64,000 nucleotides of DNA from Paenibacillus sp. SY21-1. Lineage in GTDB: Bacteria > Bacillota > Bacilli > Paenibacillales > Paenibacillaceae. The position numbers were made by a program, and so were the translations under genes. Of this stretch, positions 45,242 to 53,229 are shown one piece after another. Where the stretch lies: the NCBI RefSeq assembly GCF_005222705.1, contig NZ_STGF01000015.1, positions 82,887 to 146,886 on the forward strand, given 5' to 3'. The notes below the pieces were generated by a model that saw nothing but the letters and a program-made list of their open reading frames with translations, was not told where the DNA came from and searched no databases. Positions within the stretch are counted from its first letter, which is position 1. Each line of letters begins with the position of its first letter.

Positions 45242-46267
45242 CTACTTCACGTCCCCGATATTCTCCTTCGTAACTTTCACATACGGAACCCAAATGTATT
45301 TGCCATCCTGAATGTCAAAGCCCGTCGATTCTTTGGATGGCGTCTCCCCTTTGGCAAGTGCGGCTGCGATGTTCAGCGTCGCTTTGCCCTGATTCACTGC
45401 ATCGTTTAATACGGTGCCAAGGAGCGTCCCATCCTCCAGCGCCTGAATAGCAGGGGCTGTAGCGTCTACTCCGACAACCGGCATATACTTATCGCCCGTG
45501 AAGTAGCCTGACGCTTTCAAGGCTTCGATCGCTCCGAGCGCCATATCGTCGTTATTGGCCAACACGGCTTCAATGTTGTTGTTGGCTGCGAGAAAAGCCG
45601 CCATTTTCTCTTGACCCTTAACCCGATCCCACATGGCCGTATCTTCTGCCACCTTCTCAACCTTGATGCCGGCAGCTTCAATTGCCTTGATGGAAAACTC
45701 CGTTCGCAGCTCCGCGTCCTGGTGGCCAGGCTCGCCTTTTAGCAGCACATATTGCAGGACGCCATCTCCGTTTTTATCCGCTTCGGGGTGCGCTTTCCAA
45801 TAGTCTGCAATGATGTCGCCGGACATCGTGCCGGACTCCTCCGCTTTTGCTCCTACGTAATACACTTTATCCCACTTCTGCATATCATCTGCTAGCGGTT
45901 CCCGATTAAAAAATACGACCGGCGTATTGGCCGCCTTTGCTTTGTCGATCAATACGCCTGCAGCGGTCCGGTCTACGGAGTTGATCGCAAGCGCGTTAAC
46001 CTTCTTCGTAATAAACAGGTCGATTTTATCGTTCTGCGTCGGCTGCGAATTCTGACTGTCGACGATATCAACCTTCGCCACCCCGTTTGCCGCATCCGAA
46101 ATCGCGTTGCGAACTCCCGTCATAAAGGTATCGTCGAATTTATAGATGGCCACGCCGACCGTCGGTATGCTCTCCCCGTTCGTTGCCGTTTCCTTTGCAT
46201 TCGAGCAACCGGCCAATGCACCGGCCAGCAGCGAACCCGCAGCCAATGCCGAAACCCATTTCTTCAT
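45242..46267 (-). CDS. mglB: Galactose/methyl-galactoside-type sugar-binding lipoprotein (MglB-like)
   Basis: This 341-residue lipoprotein has lipobox LAGC (Cys21), a short linker and a type I periplasmic binding fold close to MglB: GVAIYKFDDTFMTGVRN at the N-terminus, INSVDRTAAGVLIDKAKAAN, PVVFFNREP, and the calcium-binding-loop-like HPEADKNGDGVLQYVLLKGE (~residues 158-177). Start ATG 46267 (MKKWVSALAAG) follows GGGAGG by 8 nt; a longer frame to 46330 has no signal-peptide character. It is the first gene of the operon. A weak cre-like sequence (TGAAAGCACATACA, 46294-46307) lies upstream. Confidence 0.88.
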   Translation of the reverse strand: MKKWVSALAAGSLLAGALAGCSNAKETATNGESIPTVGVAIYKFDDTFMTGVRNAISDAANGVAKVDIVDSQNSQPTQNDKIDLFITKKVNALAINSVDRTAAGVLIDKAKAANTPVVFFNREPLADDMQKWDKVYYVGAKAEESGTMSGDIIADYWKAHPEADKNGDGVLQYVLLKGEPGHQDAELRTEFSIKAIEAAGIKVEKVAEDTAMWDRVKGQEKMAAFLAANNNIEAVLANNDDMALGAIEALKASGYFTGDKYMPVVGVDATAPAIQALEDGTLLGTVLNDAVNQGKATLNIAAALAKGETPSKESTGFDIQDGKYIWVPYVKVTKENIGDVK

Positions 46268-46436
46268 AAATAAAACCTCCCCGTCATTTGTGTTGTATGT
46301 GCTTTCATGATGATTATCAGGCTTTTGCAAAGCTTTAGGAATTCAATAATCTCATCTTTTCTATCGAAAATCTCCTGAGTTTCCATTAAGTAGCCAAGCT
46401 TGGGTTGCAGGACATCCCCTTCAAGAGCAGCAAAAA

Positions 46437-46458
46437 GCCGCCTCATCTATGAGGCAGC
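46437..46458 (-). terminator. Intrinsic terminator of the racemase-like gene
   Basis: Minus strand GCTGCCTCA, 4-nt loop, TGAGGCGGC, then TTTTT (complement of 46432-46436), 50 nt past the stop at 46508. Confidence 0.8.
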
Positions 46459-46507
46459 TCCCAAGCTATCAAGTTAAAAGCGTTCGTATAGTCCCTAGCG
46501 CCACAAG

Positions 46508-47176
46508 CTATGATTTAGGCTCGAGGGCTGCCATTTCCTGCATATAATCAGACAGCGATACTAGGTGATTGCCCACGAAGCTACCTCTCTGCTTTTCGAC
46601 CAGATGTGCAGCAGGCGCCATCGAAAGCTGGGCAGCAACCACGTTTTTCTCCGGATATTTATCCATTATTTTCATCAGACCCTCTGACACCGCCTGAATA
46701 TACTCGCTGCTTCTCCCTTGCATAATCAATTCAAACGTATGATCCAAAAGAAAAGGCTCCACATCAATGGCGGTCCCCTTCACTTTTGTGTAGGCTAATA
46801 ATTGCTTCATTGTTCCATTAACCGTGTTCGGATTCGTAAAAACAGCTATAACGGGCTGATTCATTTTACAAATATCTCCGAACAGAGGCTCATCTATTTT
46901 TATAATCGGAATAGTGTAGGAACGATCATTTTCATTGAAAATGGAAGTAAACATCGTGCAAGTCAATAGAATAGCGTCAACATGGCAATTTGAGATCCAA
47001 TCCAGGGTCTCCATCACTTTCTTTTGCATCATCTCTTTTGTGAAGCCCCGATCTCCTTTTAATCGGTCGAGACCCGGATCTACAAAATGCACCAATTCTA
47101 CATCAAACTTATTCATCGCTTTTTCTATAAGCTCTATATTTGAATAGTGTGCATGAAAACATCCAATTCTTTTCAT
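46508..47176 (-). CDS. Asp/Glu racemase-like protein
   Basis: This 222-residue protein resembles the Asp/Glu/hydantoin racemase superfamily: Rossmann-like start RIGCFHAHYSN, first catalytic-position cysteine in LLTCTMFTS (~residue 74), PIIKIDEPL and a late VVAAQLSMAP motif. The second cysteine that racemases use near this late position is absent (LSM instead), which suggests a variant activity such as a decarboxylase-like or binding function. The gene is more AT-rich than its neighbours. It stands alone between its own promoter and terminator. Confidence in the superfamily is good, in the reaction low. Confidence 0.7.
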   Translation of the reverse strand: MKRIGCFHAHYSNIELIEKAMNKFDVELVHFVDPGLDRLKGDRGFTKEMMQKKVMETLDWISNCHVDAILLTCTMFTSIFNENDRSYTIPIIKIDEPLFGDICKMNQPVIAVFTNPNTVNGTMKQLLAYTKVKGTAIDVEPFLLDHTFELIMQGRSSEYIQAVSEGLMKIMDKYPEKNVVAAQLSMAPAAHLVEKQRGSFVGNHLVSLSDYMQEMAALEPKS

Positions 47177-47220
47177 CGTATGGCCCCCGCATCATTGTTT
47201 TGTATGATTTTGGATATTTT

Positions 47221-47249
47221 ATATTAACATTTCAGATGACAATGTCAAT
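47221..47249 (-). promoter_or_regulatory. Promoter of the racemase-like gene with small palindrome
   Basis: Minus strand perfect TTGACA (47248-47243) with an AT-rich -10 region (TAATAT/ATATAA) 16-18 nt downstream. The perfect palindrome TGACATTGTCA overlaps the -35 box and could be an operator. Confidence 0.55.
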
Positions 47250-47365
47250 ATGCTTTTCTCAATGCTTCTCCACGAAGCAATAGCTTAACTGCAGCGTTCC
47301 TATACAAGCCTCTCGCCGTTTATGACGAGGCCTTTATCGGTTTGTGATCATTTCATCCTCTTGAT

Positions 47366-47388
47366 CGGGATCATCTTTTGTTATACTG
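47366..47388 (+). promoter_or_regulatory. Candidate promoter of the DUF2306 gene
   Basis: A good TATACT -10 (about 47380) lies ~35 nt upstream of the ATG at 47417, with TTGATC at a short spacing of 15 nt. Moderate fit. Confidence 0.35.
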
Positions 47389-47416
47389 GAAGGCAGGAAG
47401 TACGGAGGGGGACCAC

Positions 47417-48061
47417 ATGCGCAATCACAATCGATTATATTTCTTGTTAGCCGTTTTGACCGTTTGTTTTATTGCTTACGCCTTAATCAAAAATTACCTG
47501 ATCGATCCAGGGGCTGATTCCTTTCTTAGCCAAAAAAACGGGCTTAAACGCGAGCTCAATCTTCCGGTTTGGTTAAACGTCATGTACATTCATGTTGCAT
47601 TTGCATGCCTGGCTATGGCGACGGGATTGCTTAATTTTTCTGCCACCTTGTACAAAAAAAGCCGCAAGCTTCATCGCAGCTTCGGCTATGCTTATATCCT
47701 GTCCGTTATGCTTGTCGTATTGTCTTCGGGGTATATGGCTCCTTACGCTACAGGAGGAAAGATTAGCAGCATAGGCTTTAATCTGATCAATATCATTTGG
47801 CCGGCGATTACGCTCGTGGCGTTCATTCAGATCAAAAAGAAACAAATCATTCGGCACCGGAATTGGATGATCCGAAGCTACGCCTTTTGTTTTACGAATA
47901 TGCTCATCCATCTTATCGCCCTTCTTTTTGAGAACCTGCTTGGTTTCAGCTATACCGCCAGCTACACGGCCGGTATCTATGGCTCCCTTGCCCTGCTGCT
48001 GCTCATCCCTGAAGTTCTCCTCAGAACAATAGCAAAGCCAAGGAAACTAACTCCGCTATAA
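47417..48061 (+). CDS. DUF2306 family membrane protein
   Basis: This 214-residue integral membrane protein has about six hydrophobic helices. ATG 47417 is preceded by GGAGGGGG. The family pattern is seen in NVMYIHVAFACLAMATGLLNF, KKSRKLHRSFGYAYILSVML (conserved histidines), the VAFIQIKKKQIIRHRNWMIR stretch and ARG/HIS pairs near the helix ends; such histidines may bind heme or metal, which is not established. It is transcribed away from the racemase-like gene and converges with the orphan kinase gene 22 nt after its stop. Function unknown. Confidence 0.75.
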   Translation: MRNHNRLYFLLAVLTVCFIAYALIKNYLIDPGADSFLSQKNGLKRELNLPVWLNVMYIHVAFACLAMATGLLNFSATLYKKSRKLHRSFGYAYILSVMLVVLSSGYMAPYATGGKISSIGFNLINIIWPAITLVAFIQIKKKQIIRHRNWMIRSYAFCFTNMLIHLIALLFENLLGFSYTASYTAGIYGSLALLLLIPEVLLRTIAKPRKLTPL

Positions 48062-48083
48062 GGAATCGGCTCTTCGGCCGCCG

Positions 48084-49853
48084 CTATCTTGGCCCGACCT
48101 TATCCATAATCGGAAAGGTCAGTTGAACGGACGTACCCACATGCTCCATGCTGTTGACCGAAAGGCCGTATTCCTCGCCGCAAATCGATTTAATCCGGTC
48201 GTGTACGTTTTTCATGCCGACGTTTTTGCTAGGAGCCTTGGGCTCCGACAGCATTTGCTGGAGCTCCAGCAGCCTGGCTTCGCCAATGCCGGCGCCGTCG
48301 TCGTAGACGGTGACAGCAAGCTTGCCGCCGACAAGCTCCATCGACACAAGCACGCTTCCTTTTCCGCCCTTGGGGCGGATGCCGTGCTGAATGGCATTTT
48401 CAACGATAGGCTGCAGCGACAGCTTGAGAATCTGATAATCCCGGTTTACGTCATCGGCGATCTCCAGCCTCAGCTCGATCCGGTTCTCGTATCTGACACG
48501 GATAATATAGAAATAATCCTCCAAATGATTCAGCTCATCCTGAACAGATACCCAGTCCTCGCCGTAATCAATAACATATTTCAACTGATTGGACAGCGCC
48601 AGTATCATCTCCGCTACTTCCCCGTCATCATTATAAACGGCGTTCATGCGAATGACCTCCAGCGTATTGTATAAATAATGGGGGCGAATCTGGCTTTTCA
48701 GCGCGTTTAGCTCCGCTTGCTTTTGCTTGATTTCAGCCACATAAGCGTCATCAATGAAGATTTTGAGCCGCTCTACCATTCGGTTAAAGCCGTGGGCAAG
48801 CCTTCCGATCTCGTCCTTGCCATACTTGGCGATCTGAATGTCCAGATTGCCTCTTTCCACCTTATTCATATGCTGCAGCATATTCCGTATCGGCGCTGCA
48901 AGTCGCCTGGAGAACAGCGTTCCCATGGCCAGCAGCACAATCGAGCACACGATGATTGCGATAAATATAGCGGATTGCATGGAAGTCAAAGGCTCGAACA
49001 AGCTTTGTTTGGATACCCGCATAAGCAATTGTCCCTTGAGATGAGGCACCTCGTGCGAAAACGTTAGATTTCCGTTATCATCCGCATCGGTAAGCGTTAG
49101 TATTGAATCCTCGGCAGCCGTAGGAGATTTGCTGTAATAAATCCGGTCATCGCCGTCAAGCACATACAGCTCGTCCTCTTTTTTCAGGTTCATTTCCTTA
49201 AAATAGCTGTCCAGCACACCGGCATCAACGTCGATAAACAAGCTGCCCACGACCTTCGGTTCGGCTGTCAGCATACCGGAAATGTCGATCAGGTTGCGGG
49301 CAAACGTAATGACCCGCTGATCCGAAAGATAATAATGCTCGTCATGCGTCGGATAGATCGCCAGATATCGTGGATTTTGTTGCAGCGGCGTGAGCCATTC
49401 CGCAATGGGCATGCTATCGGTCTGAAGCGGCTTGCTCTGCTTCGTTTGGTAATATAGCTTGTTGTCCAGCGATCTCACAAAATAGACGCTTCGAATATTT
49501 TTATCGCTATACAATACCGTTTTCAAAAAAGCGGCGATCGGAACGTTGTTGATTTGCTCAAACTCATTGACGTTGGCCGATTGGTTCACGGATACGGAAG
49601 GTGAATAGCCCTCGTATCTCCCTGTATACATCAGCCGCGTAATTTCATCGTAGTCGGAAAAAAAATTGTTCAGGTTGTAGCTCAAATATAGAGACATCTG
49701 ATTCAAATTGTTAATCGTAAACTGCTGCACATGTCCGGTGAACGCCTGAAGCGAAAAAACGCTTAATGCAATAAGCGGAATCATGCCGACCAGCAGAAAC
49801 GCAGCCGAGAACTTCACAAACGCGCTGTTCCACCATTTTCGAATGACTGACAT
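48084..49853 (-). CDS. Sensor histidine kinase (YesM type), orphan pair
   Basis: This 589-residue kinase has a basic start (MSVIRKWWNSAFVKF), helix 1 (~15-35), a ~250-residue extracellular sensing region, helix 2 (~290-310), HAMP, and a kinase core with His392 in QIRPHYLYNTLE (Arg replaces the usual Asn). The N-box is LSLQPIVENAIQHG and the G-box YDDGAGIG. It follows the response regulator gene by 16 nt. Unlike the other pairs in this window there is no transporter gene beside it, so its target is unknown. Confidence 0.92.
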   Translation of the reverse strand: MSVIRKWWNSAFVKFSAAFLLVGMIPLIALSVFSLQAFTGHVQQFTINNLNQMSLYLSYNLNNFFSDYDEITRLMYTGRYEGYSPSVSVNQSANVNEFEQINNVPIAAFLKTVLYSDKNIRSVYFVRSLDNKLYYQTKQSKPLQTDSMPIAEWLTPLQQNPRYLAIYPTHDEHYYLSDQRVITFARNLIDISGMLTAEPKVVGSLFIDVDAGVLDSYFKEMNLKKEDELYVLDGDDRIYYSKSPTAAEDSILTLTDADDNGNLTFSHEVPHLKGQLLMRVSKQSLFEPLTSMQSAIFIAIIVCSIVLLAMGTLFSRRLAAPIRNMLQHMNKVERGNLDIQIAKYGKDEIGRLAHGFNRMVERLKIFIDDAYVAEIKQKQAELNALKSQIRPHYLYNTLEVIRMNAVYNDDGEVAEMILALSNQLKYVIDYGEDWVSVQDELNHLEDYFYIIRVRYENRIELRLEIADDVNRDYQILKLSLQPIVENAIQHGIRPKGGKGSVLVSMELVGGKLAVTVYDDGAGIGEARLLELQQMLSEPKAPSKNVGMKNVHDRIKSICGEEYGLSVNSMEHVGTSVQLTFPIMDKVGPR

Positions 49854-49869
49854 GCCGCTTCCCTCCCGT

Positions 49870-51462
49870 TTATTCTCTCATAGCGTTCTTATACTCTTGA
49901 GGCAGCTTGCCCGTTTGTTTTTTGAACATATCGCTGAATTGCCTCGCGTTCTTATATCCGACCTTCTCCGCAATTTCGTAGACCATCAAGTCGGTATGCT
50001 TAAGCAGGGACACGGCCTGCTCCATTCGCAAATCGGTTACATACTGCTTGAAATTCCGATTCATTTGTTTTTTGAAAAAGCTGCTAAAATAATACGGGTT
50101 CATAAAGGCGACCGCTGCGACGGATTCCAGCGATATATCGTCCCGATAGTGCTCCTCGATATATTGAACGACGCGGGAAATAAGCTTCTGCTCCTTGCTG
50201 TCGGGATTGTCCCCAATTCGGCTGTAAAGCTGCTGAAGCATGTCGTAGACGCCTTCGCACATCATCCCGTAAGTCTCGTATCGCTCCAGCCTGCTCTGCA
50301 AATGCTGGATATCGAAGCCCCAATCCGACATAGGCACATCCGCCTTCTTCACCTCCTGCACGATATGGAGCAGGGCGGAGAAGCAGGTGGACACCGCAAG
50401 CTGGCGATTGCCGATAGCAGCCGACTCCACGACCTGCAGCAGCATGTTCATCTTGGAAAGCGCGCTCTCGCCATTGCCTTCGGTAAGCGCCTTGATAATC
50501 TCGAATTGAAGCGCGAACAGCTCCTTTTCCCTGTCCTTGCGCGGCTCCAGCTTCCGATAGCGAATAACGCGATTCAATCCCGCAAAATAAGTCATAGATA
50601 GCGCTTGCTCCGCCTGTTCGCGGGAGTCCCTTATCCGCATCAGCGCCTCCGCCGGCTCCCCGACGCCGACGGATACCTTCAGCTTCAAATAATTCATAAC
50701 GTTCGTTTTAATCGCTTCCGCCAGCCGAACAGGCAGCCCCGGCTCCTCGTAGCTAAGGGCAAGCGTAAAGCTACCTGCTTGAACAAAGGAATACCCTTGA
50801 CCGTATGCCTCTATACTTTCCTGTACAATATTATGGACGGCGAATTCAACAAGCTTCTGCGTCTGAAGCGGCCACCGTTCGTTGTCGTTGCCCACGGGAT
50901 CGATCCGAACGATGCAGATGGCAAAAAGAGGACCCTCAAGCTTCTGCCTCAAATACTGGCAGCCCTCAGACTGAGCCGACAATGTGCCCTCCGTCAGCCG
51001 TTCCAGCCAGCCGCCAACCTCATCATCCCGATTTTTCCGCTCGAGCAGATCCAGCTTGTTGCGCCGCTGATCCTCCTCATCCTCCTCGCGGATAAGCGAG
51101 ATCGTTTTGGCGAGCACCGCCTCCAGGTCGGATTTTTTGACCGGCTTAACCAAATAATCGACTGCTCCATAAGCAATGGCATCTCTAGCGTAAGAAAATT
51201 CCTGATACGCGCTTATAAAAATAATTTTGCATGGCAGCTGACGCCGCTCCACTTCTTTAATAATATCGATTCCGGTAAGATGAGGCATGCTAATGTCGCT
51301 GATGACGATATCAGGCTGGCGTTCTTCAATCATTTCAAGCAGTTCTTTCCCGTCATATGCCAAGCCGACGATATCGATTCCATGCTCTTCCCATGGAATT
51401 AATTTCCCTAGTCCCTTTACTATAATCGGTTCGTCATCCGCGAGCACGACAGACAGTTTCAT
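49870..51462 (-). CDS. Response regulator with AraC-type DNA-binding domain, orphan pair
   Basis: This 530-residue regulator has a receiver domain (ADDE, Asp56 in DIVISDISMP, Lys in LVKPVKK), a middle region with a GGDEF-like fold remnant (VSVGVGEPAEALMRIRDSRE) and a C-terminal AraC domain (LESVAAVAFMNPYYFSSFFK, then GYKNARQFSDMFKKQTG). ATG 51462 begins MKLSVVLADDE. It is the first gene of a two-gene unit with the kinase. A TATGAT near 51507-51512 upstream is a plausible -10. Confidence 0.92.
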   Translation of the reverse strand: MKLSVVLADDEPIIVKGLGKLIPWEEHGIDIVGLAYDGKELLEMIEERQPDIVISDISMPHLTGIDIIKEVERRQLPCKIIFISAYQEFSYARDAIAYGAVDYLVKPVKKSDLEAVLAKTISLIREEDEEDQRRNKLDLLERKNRDDEVGGWLERLTEGTLSAQSEGCQYLRQKLEGPLFAICIVRIDPVGNDNERWPLQTQKLVEFAVHNIVQESIEAYGQGYSFVQAGSFTLALSYEEPGLPVRLAEAIKTNVMNYLKLKVSVGVGEPAEALMRIRDSREQAEQALSMTYFAGLNRVIRYRKLEPRKDREKELFALQFEIIKALTEGNGESALSKMNMLLQVVESAAIGNRQLAVSTCFSALLHIVQEVKKADVPMSDWGFDIQHLQSRLERYETYGMMCEGVYDMLQQLYSRIGDNPDSKEQKLISRVVQYIEEHYRDDISLESVAAVAFMNPYYFSSFFKKQMNRNFKQYVTDLRMEQAVSLLKHTDLMVYEIAEKVGYKNARQFSDMFKKQTGKLPQEYKNAMRE

Positions 51463-51575
51463 TCTGCTTCACACCTTTCAAGTCATAACGGCAAACCGTA
51501 CCCTGTATCATAGGGGAATGAGATGTTCACAATTGGCCGCTTGCAAGCATCCGTCAATTCAATAATAGCGGAATA

Positions 51576-51599
51576 GGGACGCGAATCGATTCGCGTCCC
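51576..51599. repeat. 24-bp perfect palindrome
   Basis: A perfect inverted repeat (arms GGGACGCGAATC/GATTCGCGTCCC) without spacer. Neither side has a U-run, so it is not a standard terminator. It could be a protein-binding site or a strong RNA hairpin. Confidence 0.6.
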
Positions 51600-51746
51600 G
51601 TTGCCACTATTCACGCTATTTATTCTGCAGGATTGCCGATTACGACACGAGCTAATCTCCCCGCGGCTCGCAGCTTCTCCATCGGCCTTCGCTTGCGCTT
51701 TAATCGCCCTCCTCAAGGCGAACGGGCAGTCATTCGGTTACGTTCA

Positions 51747-51908
51747 TTATAATAAACGCTGCGGCTGTGTGAAACGCTGTTTTTTTAGAAGCTTATGCTC
51801 TTTTTTAAGCAGGTTGCCGGAGGTGCCGGATTGTTCGCCGCCGCCTGCTGCATACCGAATAACGCCGACTTCGACAAGGCGGCGCATCTTGTTTCCATTC
51901 GCTGACAT
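51747..51908 (-). CDS. Possible small basic protein, 53 residues
   Basis: A short minus-strand frame (MSANGNKMRRLVEVGVIRY..., ending ...LLKKQRFTQPQRLL) has protein-like composition with a Gly/Ser middle and a Lys-rich amphipathic end. The ribosome binding site is poor. It could be a small gene, a relic of a longer one, or chance. No family recognised. Confidence 0.22.
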   Translation of the reverse strand: MSANGNKMRRLVEVGVIRYAAGGGEQSGTSGNLLKKEHKLLKKQRFTQPQRLL

Positions 51909-52020
51909 GTCGCGCTTGGCATGCGTTTACGGAGCGCGTTATGGCGTCGCATCCTGACTAGAGCTTTGAGCAGCTTGCCAAGCTTGATGCCTCCTGAGCC
52001 ATTCCTTGCGCCTGCGCCGA

Positions 52021-52743
52021 TCAGTCCATGCTAGTGACACAAACATAAGAATATTCCTGCTGATCGCTAATAATGAGTGCATTAAGCTGATAGCCAAACT
52101 TGATGCCGCCGTCGATGCCGATCAATTGCTTGCCGAACCATGGATGAAACTCCTTTGTTTGATGCAACCGGGCAGTCACCTCATGGCCAAAAACAATCTT
52201 TTTGTACAAGGGCAGTATGCCGTCATGAGCATGGAACTTGCCTCTGATCCAGCGCAGATCCTTGGTGGAGGTTTGGCGCCAGTGCCGCAATTCCGGATCT
52301 ATCCCCGCATGAACATAGATATGGTGGTCATCCTCTACGAAATATTTCAAATTCCTCAGAAAATAGATTTCCGACGCATATTTCTGCTTAATAAACTTCC
52401 GCGCCTTCTCGTCATCGGTTTCATCCACATACCAGGGGCAAAAGGAGCGAATCGTTTGCAGGCCTCCGTTACGAGTAGTCGAATAGGGCAGAAGAGTATA
52501 ATCTCTATCGTCCAGCCAGTCTAAAAACATGTCGTCATGATTGCCGCCTATCGCCTTGACCCCGCTCCGGCTAGCCAAGGTTCTCACATGCTGCACTACT
52601 TCAAGAGACGAAGGTCCGCCATCTACATAGTCGCCAAGCAGAACAAGCCGATCATGAATAGCGTTGTATTGAACCTTGTCAAGCAACGCCAGAAATGTGC
52701 GATAATAGCCGTGAATATCTGAAATAACAATCGTTCTTCTCAT
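52021..52743 (-). CDS. Metallophosphoesterase, PrpE/serine-threonine phosphatase-like
   Basis: This 240-residue cytoplasmic enzyme carries the calcineurin-type metal motifs in order: SDIHGYY (residues 8-14), GDYVDGG (usual GDxVDRG, here Gly for Arg), GGNHDDM, and two late histidines in IYVHAGI and VFGHEVT. It should hydrolyse phosphoesters with a di-metal centre; close relatives act on phosphoproteins or diadenosine tetraphosphate. ATG 52743 is used; AGGAGG lies 13 nt upstream, rather far. The gene stands alone. Confidence 0.85.
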   Translation of the reverse strand: MRRTIVISDIHGYYRTFLALLDKVQYNAIHDRLVLLGDYVDGGPSSLEVVQHVRTLASRSGVKAIGGNHDDMFLDWLDDRDYTLLPYSTTRNGGLQTIRSFCPWYVDETDDEKARKFIKQKYASEIYFLRNLKYFVEDDHHIYVHAGIDPELRHWRQTSTKDLRWIRGKFHAHDGILPLYKKIVFGHEVTARLHQTKEFHPWFGKQLIGIDGGIKFGYQLNALIISDQQEYSYVCVTSMD

Positions 52744-52931
52744 CCTGATGAATGGGCCTCCTGCTCAGCTCAACCGCTTAACTTCAATGGGCACTAATAC
52801 ATTTTCATAGTGATAGCACTATCATACCTTGAAAAGCCCGCCCGCACCACTCATAAAGATAAGTTTGCCTTCAAGGAAGAACAAGAGGCAGCTAGATTTA
52901 CAGGACGGTTTAGTGAGTGAACATATAAAAA

Positions 52932-52966
52932 AGCCTTGATAGAGCGGCATACACTCCATCAAGGCT
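52932..52966 (-). terminator. Intrinsic terminator
   Basis: Perfect 9-bp stem AGCCTTGAT/ATCAAGGCT with a 17-nt loop, followed on the minus strand by TTTTTTAT. It lies 260 nt past the GH95 gene and upstream of the phosphatase gene. Confidence 0.7.
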
Positions 52967-53107
52967 ATGTGATACGAAAACGCCCTAAAAGGTTTTTAAA
53001 ATAGACTCGGAATCGTCATTCTTTCTCTTATACTCATGCGAGAAGCATCCAAGCTGCCGGTATAGCTTCCCTTTATCGCCAATAACCTCCCCCACCGTCC
53101 CAAGGTA

Positions 53108-53175
53108 CAAAAAAACCTCTCCTTAGGGCATGTGGCGTGGGCGCCGTCACCAGTTGACCAAGGAAAGGTTTTTTT
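53108..53175. terminator. Bidirectional terminator with branched loop
   Basis: The outer stem AAAAAACCTcTCCTT / AAGGAaAGGTTTTTT ends in T-runs on both strands. Inside the loop are two further small hairpins, GGCG-TGGG-CGCC and GTCA-CCAGT-TGAC, making a three-way junction. It is 54 nt past the GH95 stop, so it probably ends that operon. Confidence 0.65.
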
Positions 53176-53229
53176 GTCGTTGTACAGAATCAGCCCTGAT
53201 GTTCTCCGCGCTATAACCGAAATGACTGG

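Larger units (their letters stand above)
51463..52020. other. Gene-poor interval with palindrome and one short frame
   Basis: These 558 nt contain the regulator promoter region, a 24-bp perfect palindrome (51576-51599), an isolated TATAAT on the minus strand at 51748-51753 and a 53-codon minus frame (listed separately, low confidence). Nothing else is supported. Confidence 0.5.
52744..53229. other. Intergenic region with two hairpins
   Basis: Contains a terminator at 52932-52966 and a branched terminator-like structure at 53108-53175. Between 52800 and 52920 a stop-free plus-strand stretch reads like a protein C-terminus (...KPARTTHKDKFAFKEEQEAA...) but lacks a start and ribosome binding site; it may be a gene relic. 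Confidence 0.45.

Noticed and set aside
46264..46446. 60-codon minus frame upstream of the mglB-like gene
   Set aside because: It runs through a terminator hairpin and into the leader of the binding-protein gene.
51483..51716. 77-codon minus frame near the palindrome
   Set aside because: It spans the palindrome and promoter region and has no coding signature.
52801..52920. Stop-free plus-strand stretch resembling a protein C-terminus
   Set aside because: No start, no ribosome binding site; at best a relic, kept only as a note in the intergenic entry.
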